Counted from the stretch's first letter, positions 1 to 10,093 are shown. The stretch is DNA of 47,966 nucleotides from an uncultured Clostridia bacterium (GCA_947600065.1 CANQFZ010000010.1:1-47966), one strand, 5' to 3'. Notes: generated by a model from the letters alone, not told the origin. Program-made: numbers and translations.

Positions 1-98
1 AACATTCGGCAATCCACTCTCGCAGCTGTGTTCATTCGTTCTTTCATATTGTTCAATTTTCAAGGAACCGTCGCCGCCGTTCTTTCGGCGACTTGTTT
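1..98 (-). other. Probable rRNA operon leader with hairpin and antitermination-like sequence
   Basis: Just after the promoter the minus strand forms a hairpin, GTCGCCG/CGGCGAC (70-92). It is followed by a segment reading CCTTGAAAATTGAACAAT (about 47-65), the kind of sequence found in pre-16S/pre-23S leaders and rRNA spacers of Clostridia and Bacilli. No mature 16S sequence is reached within the window. An open reading frame over 28-225 on the plus strand has no ribosome binding site and is ignored. From 128 to 295 there is only AT-rich DNA. Confidence 0.6.
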
Positions 99-127
99 AT
101 TATATCACACCACTTTTTATTTGTCAA
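99..127 (-). promoter_or_regulatory. Strong SigA promoter reading left out of the window (rRNA-type)
   Basis: On the minus strand there is TTGACA (122-127), a 17-base spacer and TATAAT (99-104), a perfect consensus. The transcript would run toward position 1 and leave the window. The leader that follows (next entry) resembles the region in front of an rRNA operon in Firmicutes, so the genes beyond the left edge are probably rRNA or tRNA. The promoter is seen; its target is inferred. Confidence 0.8.
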
Positions 128-295
128 GGGGTTTTTTGAAAATTTTTAAATATTTTGTAGTAAAAATTTCTTTATTGACTTACAATGTAAATTATTCCCG
201 AAAAAATTTAATATATACATTATAATATATTTACTGTCTTATTGTGCTTTAAAACATCGAAAAGAAAAATATTTTTGATTTTTTGTAAAATATAC

Positions 296-324
296 TTGAC
301 AAATTTCCAAGAATATGTTACAAT
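296..324 (+). promoter_or_regulatory. Promoter of the XRE regulator gene
   Basis: TTGACA (296-301), 17 bases, TACAAT (319-324). Transcription should begin near 331, only about 11 bases before the chosen ATG at 342. This rules out an upstream ATG at 315. Confidence 0.8.
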
Positions 325-341
325 ACAATCGAGGTGAAGTT

Positions 342-548
342 ATGGCAAAAAATCTCAAAATGAAAGCCGCGCGAGCCGCTCTTGATTTGTCGCAGGACGA
401 ACTTGCAAAAAAGGCAAATGTAACGCGGCAGACAATTTCGGCGGTCGAAAACGGCGACTATAATCCTACAATAAATTTATGTATCGCTATCTGTAAAGCG
501 CTCGGTAAGACGCTTGACGAGCTGTTCTGGGAGGAGGAACAAAAATGA
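342..548 (+). CDS. XRE/Cro-CI family transcriptional regulator (small, YozG-like)
   Basis: A 68-residue DNA-binding protein made of little more than one Cro/CI helix-turn-helix. The core spans about residues 5-60, with the recognition region around VTRQTISAVENGDYNPT. The family normally binds operator DNA as a dimer and often controls its own operon. The start at 342 has GAGGTGA seven bases upstream and lies after the predicted transcription start. The stop codon overlaps the start of the next gene (ATGA), so the regulator and a membrane protein are co-translated. Such XRE plus small membrane protein pairs are common in Clostridia. The effector is unknown. Confidence 0.9.
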   Translation: MAKNLKMKAARAALDLSQDELAKKANVTRQTISAVENGDYNPTINLCIAICKALGKTLDELFWEEEQK

Positions 549-1051
549 GCCTTAAATCTTTTGACAAGTTCTGCGAAAATATGATAATCGGCAACGGCGG
601 AAAAGAGAAGATAATTTATGACGAACGGCAGAAAATTCTGCAGACGAAACTCTGGCTTGAAGCTATGTGCATTTTCGTTTTGGCTGGAATGACAAATATT
701 CTGGTAATGGACAAATTTTTCAATTACGCGGAATCGTATTTTTTCCCGATGTGTCTTATTATGATTATCTGCTTTTTCTATTATCAGTTCAGATGCGTTG
801 CAAAGGGCTGTTTTATCGGCATTAACGGCGTCAGACCTCTGAAAATTTCTTCATTCTGGGCAATATTTATCGGAATTTTTGACAGTTTTATATTTGTATT
901 TGACGACGATGTTCCGTTAATTCTCAGCGACGGAAAAATCGGCGACCGCCTGATAGGTATAATTATGATGGCGAGCATTGTAATTTACGGCGTTGTTATG
1001 CTGATTGTTCTTCATAATATTGAGAAGAAAAACAAACAAGATACTGATTAA
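545..1051 (+). CDS. Small integral membrane protein, partner of the XRE regulator
   Basis: A 168-residue protein with about four hydrophobic segments: near residues 37-55, 65-83, 103-118 and 137-156. The N-terminus is soluble and charged, and there is a short charged cytoplasmic tail. It starts inside the last codons of the XRE gene and has its own strong SD (GGAGGAGGA). I do not recognise a catalytic motif. The arrangement resembles clostridial operons in which an XRE repressor is paired with a DUF6773/DUF3169-like membrane protein, but I cannot confirm that assignment. Role unknown. A terminator follows 28 bases downstream, so the operon has two genes. Confidence 0.75.
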   Translation: MSLKSFDKFCENMIIGNGGKEKIIYDERQKILQTKLWLEAMCIFVLAGMTNILVMDKFFNYAESYFFPMCLIMIICFFYYQFRCVAKGCFIGINGVRPLKISSFWAIFIGIFDSFIFVFDDDVPLILSDGKIGDRLIGIIMMASIVIYGVVMLIVLHNIEKKNKQDTD

Positions 1052-1078
1052 ACAGGTATTTTAACATTTTAGCAAGTT

Positions 1079-1107
1079 GGGGGAAACAAAAAGTTTCCCC
1101 TGTTTTT
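1079..1107 (+). terminator. Rho-independent terminator of the XRE operon
   Basis: GGGGAAAC/GTTTCCCC stem with an AAAAA loop, followed by TG and a run of five T on the plus strand. Confidence 0.85.
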
Positions 1108-1126
1108 CAGCTTTAAATTGCCCTGT

Positions 1127-1945
1127 TTATTCTATTGAAAAACTTCCCTTGTGATTATCTGCCTTAATTCTGACATTGACCTTTCCCGATACACCTACAT
1201 CAAAATACGAGGTTTCCATATTTTGCTCGTCAAAAATGATTTTATCATCATTATCCCGTATTTCGATTGAGATTGCCCCCGAATTTGTTTCAACATCTAT
1301 ACGCAGGATATCCGAGTTTGGATAAATACTTTTCTCCATAATTCCGTCAAGCAAGGTGTATCTTCCGCTCCAGGCGTCCAAGGTTTCACTGCCTACATAA
1401 CCTACCCGCAATGCCGAGCGGGTGCTTACACAGTTAAATTCTTTTGCAATAAAAATCGCCCCAAAACAAATCAATAAAGTAACAACTACCGTAACAGCGA
1501 AAAATATCCAAGGCTTGCGCACTGTTTTCCGATATTCCTTAATGTCATCTTCGGTAGTATGAAGTTCAAATTCTTTCCCGTCGTTTTCCTTTTCAACCAG
1601 AAGAAGTTCTTTATTGAAAGTTCCCGCTGTTGTTGCAATTTTACCGCCCTTTTCCGCCCAGGGACGAAATATCGCTTTACCTACGGAATAATCAAGATTT
1701 AAATTCTTGAATATCACTTTATAACCGCAGTCCTCTAAAAATTCCGCATATTCCTTAGCGTTCTGCTTTGACTTTTCACCTACAAATTCTACCGCATAGC
1801 GATATTTCTTCGGATCGCACTCCTCAAATTCATACCACGCTCTGCCTGTGCGGGTCAATCTAAAGCCTTTATCCGCCATTTCATTCAGCCATTTTTCCTG
1901 TTTTTTCAGAAATCCCCAAAAGAAACGATAATATTTTTTTGTCAT
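1127..1945 (-). CDS. DUF2812 domain membrane protein
   Basis: A 272-residue protein. The N-terminal half (about 1-110) has the typical DUF2812 signature, opening with a YYRFFWGFLKKQEKWLNEMA-type stretch and a YRYAVEF strand. A charged linker follows, then one hydrophobic helix near residues 145-167 and a C-terminal extracytoplasmic part of about 100 residues that is beta-rich in appearance. It begins two bases after the PadR stop, so the two form one operon. In Clostridia and Bacilli DUF2812 genes very often follow a PadR regulator, which fits an envelope-stress or antimicrobial-response module. The molecular function is not known. Confidence 0.85.
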   Translation of the reverse strand: MTKKYYRFFWGFLKKQEKWLNEMADKGFRLTRTGRAWYEFEECDPKKYRYAVEFVGEKSKQNAKEYAEFLEDCGYKVIFKNLNLDYSVGKAIFRPWAEKGGKIATTAGTFNKELLLVEKENDGKEFELHTTEDDIKEYRKTVRKPWIFFAVTVVVTLLICFGAIFIAKEFNCVSTRSALRVGYVGSETLDAWSGRYTLLDGIMEKSIYPNSDILRIDVETNSGAISIEIRDNDDKIIFDEQNMETSYFDVGVSGKVNVRIKADNHKGSFSIE

Positions 1946-1947
1946 AA

Positions 1948-2265
1948 TCAGCCCTCCATTATATCCTCGGCAATTTTCAAAAGTTCCTTTAATCTGATGA
2001 TTTCCTTATCGCAGACAGCTTTTCCCGCGTCAGTGATAAGGTATTCCTTTTTGCGCCCGTCAGTATCTCCGCATTGACTTATCCAGCCTTTTTCTTCCAG
2101 AGATGAAAGCGCGCCGTACAGCGTTCCCGCTCCGAGCGTCAGACGACCTTTGGTTTTTTCTTCGATAAATTGCATTATCGCGTATCCGTGTTTAGGATTA
2201 TAAAGCGCAAGCAAAATGAAGAATGTGACCTCAGTCAGCGCACCGCCTTTTATATTGTCACGCAA
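1948..2265 (-). CDS. PadR family transcriptional regulator
   Basis: A 105-residue winged-helix protein of the short PadR-s2 type. Visible hallmarks are an ALYNPKHGYAIMQFIEEKTKGRL-like helix region, the TLYGALSSLEEKGWI recognition helix and the GRKKEYLITDAGK wing. These repressors bind inverted repeats at their own promoter and are released by small hydrophobic ligands. Translation begins with TTG just after AAGGTGAG; the alternative GTG is out of frame. It heads the operon with the DUF2812 gene and is divergent from pyrG. Autoregulation is likely given the inverted repeat around its -10 box. Confidence 0.9.
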   Translation of the reverse strand: MRDNIKGGALTEVTFFILLALYNPKHGYAIMQFIEEKTKGRLTLGAGTLYGALSSLEEKGWISQCGDTDGRKKEYLITDAGKAVCDKEIIRLKELLKIAEDIMEG

Positions 2266-2279
2266 TTTCTCACCTTCTT

Positions 2280-2327
2280 TATTACGTTTACTGTAATAAT
2301 TATATCACTAACCGTAATAGTTGTCAA
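2280..2327 (-). promoter_or_regulatory. padR promoter with candidate PadR operator
   Basis: On the minus strand TTGACA (2322-2327), 17 bases, TATAAT (2299-2304). Inverted arms TATTACG (2280-2286) and CGTAATA (2313-2319) bracket the -10 box, and TACTGTAAT / AACCGTAAT half-sites repeat. The promoter is clear; PadR binding is inferred. Confidence 0.75.
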
Positions 2328-2365
2328 TAGGAAATTTTAAATTTCAAAAATTTTTTCTAATGTGG

Positions 2366-2394
2366 TTGAAAAAAATGACCGCTTATGTTATAAT
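2366..2394 (+). promoter_or_regulatory. pyrG promoter
   Basis: TTGAAA (2366-2371), 17 bases, TATAAT (2389-2394). The untranslated leader is about 25 bases and carries AAAGGAG. It contains no room for an attenuator such as the pyrG reiterative-transcription element of Bacillus. Confidence 0.85.
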
Positions 2395-2410
2395 GAATAT
2401 AAGTTTGTAG

Positions 2411-4039
<1,629 letters not shown>

Positions 4040-4099
4040 ATAAATTCTCTTTTACATTAGTGATGATATTAAGATCCAATATAACTTATAGGAGTAAAA

Positions 4100-4621
4100 A
4101 TGTATTGTAATATCAGGAAGTGGAGATTATCAGACGCGGCAGATTTGGCAGAGACTTTATCTAATAAGAACTTGCAGGATAATTTAAGAGATGGTTTGCC
4201 ATTTCCATATACGGAAAAAGACGGTTTACAGTATATCAACGCAATGCTTTCCGCTGACAAAAATGATACCTTTGCTTTTGCGGTCACAATTGATGATAAG
4301 GCAATCGGAAGTATCAGTGTGTTTCGCCAAGGAAATATACACAGATTAACCGCTGAATTGGGATATTATATTGCTCAAAATTACTGGGGCAAAGGTATTA
4401 TGACACAAGCTGTTAAACAAATCTGTGAATATGTTTTCTATAACACTGATATTGTTCGTATTTACGCGGAGCCTTTTGCTTATAATTCCGCTTCTTGCCG
4501 TGTGCTTGAAAAAGCAGGGTTTCAATATGAGGGATTATTAAAACAGAACGCTATCAAAAACGATAAAGTGATAGATATGAAAATGTATGCGCTAATAAAA
4601 TCACATACAGACTGTATATAA
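4100..4621 (+). CDS. GNAT family N-acetyltransferase (RimJ/RimL type)
   Basis: A 173-residue acetyl-CoA dependent acetyltransferase. The ELGYYIAQNYWGKGIMTQAV stretch is motif A/the acetyl-CoA loop, and RIYAEPFAYNSASCRVLEKAGFQYEGLLKQ is the usual C-terminal motif B of RimJ-like enzymes. Substrate unknown; the family modifies ribosomal protein N-termini, amino acids or antibiotics. Start chosen by SD AGGAG six bases upstream. The last four codons and the TAA stop lie inside the left inverted repeat of a mobile-looking element, so the C-terminus has probably been rewritten by an insertion, although total length is still normal for the family. Confidence 0.9.
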   Translation: MYCNIRKWRLSDAADLAETLSNKNLQDNLRDGLPFPYTEKDGLQYINAMLSADKNDTFAFAVTIDDKAIGSISVFRQGNIHRLTAELGYYIAQNYWGKGIMTQAVKQICEYVFYNTDIVRIYAEPFAYNSASCRVLEKAGFQYEGLLKQNAIKNDKVIDMKMYALIKSHTDCI

Positions 4622-4790
4622 AGCCCCATCTGCGGCGTAGCGTTATCCGCAGAAGGCGGATAACGCGGCGGCTTACTGCGGCAGGCACAAAGCCTAGCCG
4701 CAGCACCGCTTCAGCGTTGTACGCGAAGCGTTCAATGCGAGCATCTGGGGCTTTCTATACAGTCTGAAATTTGACTTTTTATACAGGCTG
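4606..4790. repeat. Small inverted-repeat element, copy A (MITE-like)
   Basis: The left end CAGACTGTATATAAAGCCCCA (from 4608) is the near-complement of the right end TGGGGCTTTCTATACAGTCTG (to 4766). A further right-hand segment (4767-4790, AAATTTGACTTTTTATACAGGCTG) is shared in reverse complement with copy B. Inside, GCGGC..AGGC/GCCT..GCCGC can form a hairpin, also conserved in copy B. No coding capacity. Copies B (41876-42008) and C (46174-46262) belong to the same family. It fills the gap between the acetyltransferase and the methyltransferase genes. Confidence 0.75.
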
Positions 4791-4860
4791 CATAAATTAA
4801 ACGGTGCAATCAAAAACAGCGGGCTTTCAAGGTCCGCTGTAAATGTATAAGGATATTTTT

Positions 4861-6222
4861 ATGGAAAAGAACGAGATTATCACACTTGATATTACCGACA
4901 TAACAAACGAGGGCTTCGGTTTCGGGAAATATAACGGAATGGCGGTGTTTGTGCCGTTTACGGCGATAGGCGATAAGATAGAAGCAAAAGTTTTAAAGGT
5001 AAACAAAAGCTATGCTTACGCGAAAATTGAAAAGATACTTCTTCCCTCTCCCGACAGGATCGAAAACGACTGCCCTGCTTTCGGAAAATGCGGTGGCTGT
5101 GCGTTTCGGCACATCAACTATAACGCCGAGCTTAAAGCGAAAGAGAACTTTGTAAAAAATGCGTTTATTAAGATCGGAGGGTTTGGGGCTGAAAACATAA
5201 ATTTTCTGCCGATAGAACCGAGCGATGAAATCGAGCGATACAGAAACAAACTCGAAATGCCTGTCGGAATAAACGAAAGCGGCGAGATGTACTGCGGTTT
5301 TTTTGCCGCAAGAACTCACAGAATCGTTCCCGTAAACGACTGTCTTTTACAGCCCGAGATTTTTTCGGAAATATCTCGGTTTATTGTCCAAAAGGCAAAG
5401 GCGCTGAAAATTTCCGCTTATAACGAAGAACGTCACGAGGGCGTTTTGCGTCACATCTATCTGCGAAAATCCGTGAACAAGCAGGACGGCGGGCTGTGCT
5501 GCGTTATTGTAGCTAAAAGAAAAGTTCCCGAATTTATGAGGTTAGCGCGGGAGATTTCCGAAAAATTCCCCGAAATAACGGGTGTTGTCCTCAACATAAA
5601 TCCCGAAAAGACAAACGTTATCCTAGGCGAAAAGGAAATTCTTCTTTACGGAAAAGCCGATATTACGGACGAGATGTGCGGCGTTCCCGTGGAAATTTCG
5701 CCGAAGTCGTTTTATCAAGTCAACACCAAAGCCGCCGAAAAAATTTACAGAAAAGCCGCCGAACTTGCAAAGCCAAACGGAAAAGTTATTCTTGATTTAT
5801 ACTGCGGCGCGGGAACGATAGGGCTTTCAATGGCAGGAAGTGCCAAGAAAATAATCGGCGTTGAAATAATTCCCGAGGCGGTTGAAAATGCCAAAGCGAA
5901 CGCCAAAAGGCTCGGAGTTCAGAACGCAGAATTTATCTGTGCGAATGCGGGCGATATAGCTGTGCTTGACATTTTGGAAAAGCCCGATGTTATACTGCTT
6001 GACCCGCCGCGAAAGGGCTGTGACGCAAGGACGCTCGATTTTTGTGCAAGCCTCTCCCCCGCGCGGATAGTAATGATCTCATGCAATCCTGCGACTGCTG
6101 CCCGCGACTGCAAACGGCTTTCGGAGATTGGGTTCAAGGTAAAGACGGTTCAAGCGTTCGATTTGTTTCCGAGGACGAGGCACGTTGAGTGCGTGGTACT
6201 TTTGAACGCGAATAACATATGA
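4861..6222 (+). CDS. rlmD: 23S rRNA (uracil-5-)-methyltransferase, RlmD/TrmA-RumA family
   Basis: 453 residues. It methylates C5 of a uridine in RNA using S-adenosylmethionine. An N-terminal TRAM RNA-binding domain (about 1-58) is followed by the four-Cys iron-sulfur cluster motif (CPAFGKCGGCAFRH plus a later Cys), then the Rossmann methyltransferase domain with LDLYCGAGTIGL, DPPRKG and the catalytic SCNPATAARDC motif. Clostridia usually carry several paralogues (RlmCD/RumA-like), so the exact uridine is uncertain. I start at 4861 because AAGGA lies seven bases upstream; the earlier in-frame ATG at 4843 lacks an SD. Stands alone between repeat copy A and an unrelated AT-rich gene. Confidence 0.93.
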   Translation: MEKNEIITLDITDITNEGFGFGKYNGMAVFVPFTAIGDKIEAKVLKVNKSYAYAKIEKILLPSPDRIENDCPAFGKCGGCAFRHINYNAELKAKENFVKNAFIKIGGFGAENINFLPIEPSDEIERYRNKLEMPVGINESGEMYCGFFAARTHRIVPVNDCLLQPEIFSEISRFIVQKAKALKISAYNEERHEGVLRHIYLRKSVNKQDGGLCCVIVAKRKVPEFMRLAREISEKFPEITGVVLNINPEKTNVILGEKEILLYGKADITDEMCGVPVEISPKSFYQVNTKAAEKIYRKAAELAKPNGKVILDLYCGAGTIGLSMAGSAKKIIGVEIIPEAVENAKANAKRLGVQNAEFICANAGDIAVLDILEKPDVILLDPPRKGCDARTLDFCASLSPARIVMISCNPATAARDCKRLSEIGFKVKTVQAFDLFPRTRHVECVVLLNANNI

Positions 6223-6283
6223 CAAAACATATATCGTTACTTATTTGGCTGGTTTATAATAATAATTAGGAGGTACTTGAAAT

Positions 6284-7606
6284 ATGAAATATGTAGTAAT
6301 TATAGGAATATGCGTTGTATTAGTAACCGCGATTGTTGTTTTATTAATTTATAGGCAAAAGAAAAAAGTTCATTCTAATGAAAAAAATAAATTTACTAAC
6401 AATGTAGATTCAGTTATATTAGATGAAGCCAACAAAATTTCTCCACAGGAACAAAATAATGATGAGTCTATTATTCAAATGGATATACTGTCGATAGAAG
6501 AAATACCCGATGAAAATAAACTGGTGGAAATAACCGAAAATAAAACTTTTGCGTTCGTTAATCAACTTATTTCCGGATTAGCTCAAACAGGTTTATCAGC
6601 TTTCAATGCTTCTCAAGCAGTAAAATCCGGAAGTGAAGTTCTATACCGTGTCATAATTCCTGCTGGTGCTAAACTTTCTAATTCTAAATCAATGGAAGGT
6701 GCAGTTCGCGGCATCTATCATGGAGCAAACGGAATAAAGGGTCATGCAAATTTAGTTGCTGTTCAAAACCATAAAGGAGCTACTTTCTTAACAAATACAA
6801 CTGCAACAGCCATGAGTATTGCATCAATAGTTGTCGGTCAATATTATATGTCTCAAATAAACTCTAAGCTTGAAAAAGTCCAAGATGAAATTTCAAAAAT
6901 ATCTAATTTTCAAGACAATGAGTTTCGAAGCCGTGTATTTTCACTTGTTAATTGCGTTGAGGAAATTGCTGAATTTCAAGTTGAAATTCTTGAAAATGAC
7001 AGTTTAAGGACATCAAAAATCAATCAGCTTAATGATTTGAAAAAAGAATGTACTGAATTGCTTGGTCAAGTTAATATAACCCTTAATGACTTTGCCAAGA
7101 ATAATAAATTGAATTATACATCTTATGAGGAAGAAATATATGAAGCAAACAACTGGTATATGTACCAGAATGCATTAATTAATCTACTTTATAAAATTTC
7201 CGACTTGTATTACACACTTAACATGGGAGTTGTATCAAGAGAACACTGCAATTCGCTTTTACAGAAATATATGAAACAAACGAAAGACGCTCAGGCTTCA
7301 TTGATTGAGTGGCATGAAACTTCAATAAAACAGCTGGGAATTGATATTAACGAACACAGGCGTAAAAGAGAAGGTCTTGACCTCTCAATTCATTATATTC
7401 CCGCATTATTTAATCATAATCTTAAATACAAGCCTATTAAAGAAGATGTAGCAAACATGATAGCAAATCAAATATCAAGTCAACCACTTGAAAACAATTG
7501 CGATACATCAGATTTGTACACCGAAGATGTACAACTGATTTGTAAGGACGGGAAAATATATTATTTACCTTCAAACAAGCAGGAAAGTTATAACAAAAGT
7601 ACTTAA
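6284..7606 (+). CDS. Membrane-anchored protein of unknown function, AT-rich
   Basis: 440 residues. An N-terminal membrane helix (about 3-24) is followed by the basic stretch RQKKKV, so the bulk is probably cytoplasmic. After an acidic linker (30-90) comes a Gly/Ala-rich, possibly membrane-active segment (about 95-190: LISGLAQTGLSAFNASQAV and TATAMSIASIVVGQYYM). A long predicted helical region (190-370) with coiled-coil character follows. The helical hydrophobic-then-coiled-coil plan is reminiscent of alpha-helical pore-forming or phage-shock-like proteins, but no family is recognised. SD AGGAGG is strong. The gene is visibly more AT-rich than both neighbours, which suggests acquisition by transfer. 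Confidence 0.7.
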   Translation: MKYVVIIGICVVLVTAIVVLLIYRQKKKVHSNEKNKFTNNVDSVILDEANKISPQEQNNDESIIQMDILSIEEIPDENKLVEITENKTFAFVNQLISGLAQTGLSAFNASQAVKSGSEVLYRVIIPAGAKLSNSKSMEGAVRGIYHGANGIKGHANLVAVQNHKGATFLTNTTATAMSIASIVVGQYYMSQINSKLEKVQDEISKISNFQDNEFRSRVFSLVNCVEEIAEFQVEILENDSLRTSKINQLNDLKKECTELLGQVNITLNDFAKNNKLNYTSYEEEIYEANNWYMYQNALINLLYKISDLYYTLNMGVVSREHCNSLLQKYMKQTKDAQASLIEWHETSIKQLGIDINEHRRKREGLDLSIHYIPALFNHNLKYKPIKEDVANMIANQISSQPLENNCDTSDLYTEDVQLICKDGKIYYLPSNKQESYNKST

Positions 7607-7675
7607 AAATATAAAATATATGAGTTCTGGATAACTAAATTATGCAACAACCAGCATTTAAGAAAGGAAGTTTTT

Positions 7676-8527
7676 ATGTTAGGAGCAATAATCGGCGACA
7701 TAGTAGGTTCTGTCTACGAGTGGAACAATATCAAAACAAAGGACTTTCCGCTGTTTCGCGAGGATTGCTTTTTTACGGACGACACAGTTATGACCTGCGC
7801 GGTCGCGGAAGCGGTTATGAACGGCGGCGGGAAAGACGACTTCATTGACGCTATGAAAAAGTACGGGAGAATGTACCCGAATGCGGACTACGGCGGGAGG
7901 TTCGGTGCTTGGCTTATGTCGGACGACCGTGAACCGTACAACAGCTTCGGAAACGGCTCGGCAATGCGCGTTTCGCCGTGCGCTTGGGTGTGGGACTGCG
8001 GGTTTACGGCAAGGACGGGAATATTGCCGTCAAAAGCAATGGAGATTACAAGGCTGAGCGCCGCGGTAACTCATGATCACCCCGAGGGCATAAAGGGCGC
8101 AATGGCTACGGCAGACGCTATTTTTATGTGCCGATATTATTTCGGCGGATATTGCGGCGACTATGAAAAGCCTATCAACGACGACCCTGACGAATGCAAA
8201 CGACGCATTAAGACCCGTATTGAACGGGAATACAGCTATGACCTGTCTAAAACTTTAGACGAGATCCGTCCGACATACCGTTTTAATGAAACATGTCAGG
8301 AAACCGTGCCGCAGGCGATAATTGCTTTTCTGGAAAGCACGGACTTTGAGGACGCAATAAGAAACGCTATCTCTCTCGGCGGCGACAGCGATACGTTGGC
8401 GGCTATCACAGGAAGTATCGCCGAGGCGGCTTACGGTATTCCCGAATGGATAAAAGAAAAGGCGTATTCTTACCTTGATGAAACGCTTAAAGATGTGCTG
8501 AGACGCTGGAATAAGTTCATATCATAG
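7676..8527 (+). CDS. ADP-ribosylglycohydrolase (DraG family)
   Basis: 283 residues. The family removes ADP-ribose from modified proteins or small molecules using two Mg2+ ions. Metal-binding and active-site signatures are all present: IIGDIVGSVYE at the N-terminus, FTDDT near residue 38, GNGSAMRVSP near 92, THDHPEGIKGA near 125, and the C-terminal LGGDSDTLAAITGSIAEA. Length is normal for bacterial DraG-like hydrolases. SD AAAGGAAG precedes the ATG. The next gene, an HTH protein, starts 11 bases downstream, so the two are co-transcribed. In contrast to nitrogen-fixing bacteria there is no DraT or nitrogenase gene nearby; the substrate is unknown. Confidence 0.95.
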   Translation: MLGAIIGDIVGSVYEWNNIKTKDFPLFREDCFFTDDTVMTCAVAEAVMNGGGKDDFIDAMKKYGRMYPNADYGGRFGAWLMSDDREPYNSFGNGSAMRVSPCAWVWDCGFTARTGILPSKAMEITRLSAAVTHDHPEGIKGAMATADAIFMCRYYFGGYCGDYEKPINDDPDECKRRIKTRIEREYSYDLSKTLDEIRPTYRFNETCQETVPQAIIAFLESTDFEDAIRNAISLGGDSDTLAAITGSIAEAAYGIPEWIKEKAYSYLDETLKDVLRRWNKFIS

Positions 8528-8538
8528 GAGGCACAAAT

Positions 8539-10020
8539 ATGTACTGCTGTTTTTCAAAACTGAGAACTGACGACATGACGCTAAGAGATATTGCGGAACT
8601 GTTGGAAGTATCACAGAATGATATCGCCACAGCGGTGGGGATAAGCAAGCCTACCGTTAATGCATATTTAAACGGCACTTTAAAAAGGCAGGAGATACTC
8701 GACAAGATATACCGATATCTTAACAGCAGAGAATTTTACTGCGGTTATTCATTTATGCCCACATGGCAATTTGCAGAGTTTCTCAATATGGAGGTACTAG
8801 GCATTTTCAGAAAATCAATGAAAGAAAGCGAAATCGCAAAAGCTATCGGCATGACTCCCCAAAAGTTCAGCAAGCTGAAAAAATGCAAGGACACCTCGGG
8901 AATAACTCAGAAATTAGATGTGTATGAGCAGTACAATATTCTTGAGAAATTTTATAATATGTGCGAAGATAATTACGGATTTGTTCCAGACAAATACAAG
9001 AACTTACGCACTAAGCTGAATAATTATGTCAATATGTATGACGATTATGAAATAAAAAATTCATTTGCCTCTCTTTTAAACTTTATCATAGACAACGGTT
9101 TTCGCACTGAACTGTACGGCGTTCTGAAAAAACTCTGCGGAATAGATTACAAAGATTATCAAAGGATAATACAAGATGACGAGTTTATAATGGATTTAGA
9201 TGTAAGATACAGTATAATAGAAAATCTGCATATAAAAATCGGAAGCCAGTCTTATAATGTGAGCGAAAGATTTGAACCTATATTGATTGCAAGCGGGGAA
9301 AGAAATTATGTAGATCTGTTTGAAGGCTCTAGTGCTAATGATTTTACGCCTATATACAAATATCCGGATATTCTTTGCAGGATAATTCTGGATCACTTCT
9401 ATGCGTTTATTGACGACCCGTTGTACAGCGTTGACAATGAGTACAAAAAGGCAAGCGTCGGGTGGTATAATTCTGCGTCTTTTAATACAGCAAGCCAAAG
9501 AGCGCGTATTGTCGAAGAATACCACACGCTTTCCGTAAATGACAAAGAATCGGTATGTAAAGATATTTCCGACAAAATCTCGAAGCATATGAAAAATACA
9601 CTCACCGATATAACAGTATTTAATCATGAATTTGACGAAAACGGCAAACTTTTACTAAATTCCGACTGCACTCTTTGCTGCCGTGAACTTTCCGACATAA
9701 GCGATATTATAGAAATAGTCAGCCGTATAGGACCGCTGACTAATTTGTACACGAATTTTATGCGCGTCCCGTACAATGACGAATATTTATTCGATAACAG
9801 AAACGAATTATTAAATATTATGCAGGAAGGATTTCTTCATACCTGCAGAAATGACTGGGATGAAATTATAGACAAAAAACTGGAATTTGACGCTATGGAC
9901 TGGAATTTATGGGGATTGCTTACGCAGGCGTTGTACATAGGGCGTTCGATTGATGACATTTACGAATACATAATCAAGCTTAAAAATGACAAAAAGCACG
10001 ATTTTTCAATGGAACCTTGA
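8539..10020 (+). CDS. HTH-domain protein of unknown function, operonic with the DraG-like hydrolase
   Basis: 493 residues. Two helix-turn-helix-like segments lie at the N-terminus: DIAELLEVSQNDIATAVGISKPTVNAYLNGTL (about 16-50) and ESEIAKAIGMTPQKFSKLKKC (about 95-115). The remaining 370 residues are acidic, Tyr/Asn-rich and probably helical, with no motif I recognise. It has its own strong SD (AGGAGG) and a terminator 75 bases after its stop. Because it follows a complete ADP-ribosylglycohydrolase by 11 bases, it may regulate or target that enzyme; that is inference. The tandem macrodomain protein at 14204-15685 also ends in an HTH-type domain, giving two ADP-ribose-linked HTH proteins in one neighbourhood. 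Confidence 0.8.
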   Translation: MYCCFSKLRTDDMTLRDIAELLEVSQNDIATAVGISKPTVNAYLNGTLKRQEILDKIYRYLNSREFYCGYSFMPTWQFAEFLNMEVLGIFRKSMKESEIAKAIGMTPQKFSKLKKCKDTSGITQKLDVYEQYNILEKFYNMCEDNYGFVPDKYKNLRTKLNNYVNMYDDYEIKNSFASLLNFIIDNGFRTELYGVLKKLCGIDYKDYQRIIQDDEFIMDLDVRYSIIENLHIKIGSQSYNVSERFEPILIASGERNYVDLFEGSSANDFTPIYKYPDILCRIILDHFYAFIDDPLYSVDNEYKKASVGWYNSASFNTASQRARIVEEYHTLSVNDKESVCKDISDKISKHMKNTLTDITVFNHEFDENGKLLLNSDCTLCCRELSDISDIIEIVSRIGPLTNLYTNFMRVPYNDEYLFDNRNELLNIMQEGFLHTCRNDWDEIIDKKLEFDAMDWNLWGLLTQALYIGRSIDDIYEYIIKLKNDKKHDFSMEP

Positions 10021-10093
10021 AAAAAATAAGTTTCACAAAAAGTTTTTTAGAACAAAAATTGCAAAATTTTGAGGCTTTTCTAAAGAACCGCAT

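Noticed and set aside
28-225. 65-codon frame on the plus strand at the window start
   Set aside because: It runs antisense through the rRNA-type leader and promoter, has no ribosome binding site and has a low-complexity product.
7676-10020. DraG-HTH pair as a toxin-antitoxin module such as DarT-DarG
   Set aside because: No ADP-ribosyltransferase toxin is adjacent, and the hydrolase is a full DraG-type enzyme rather than a DarG macrodomain.
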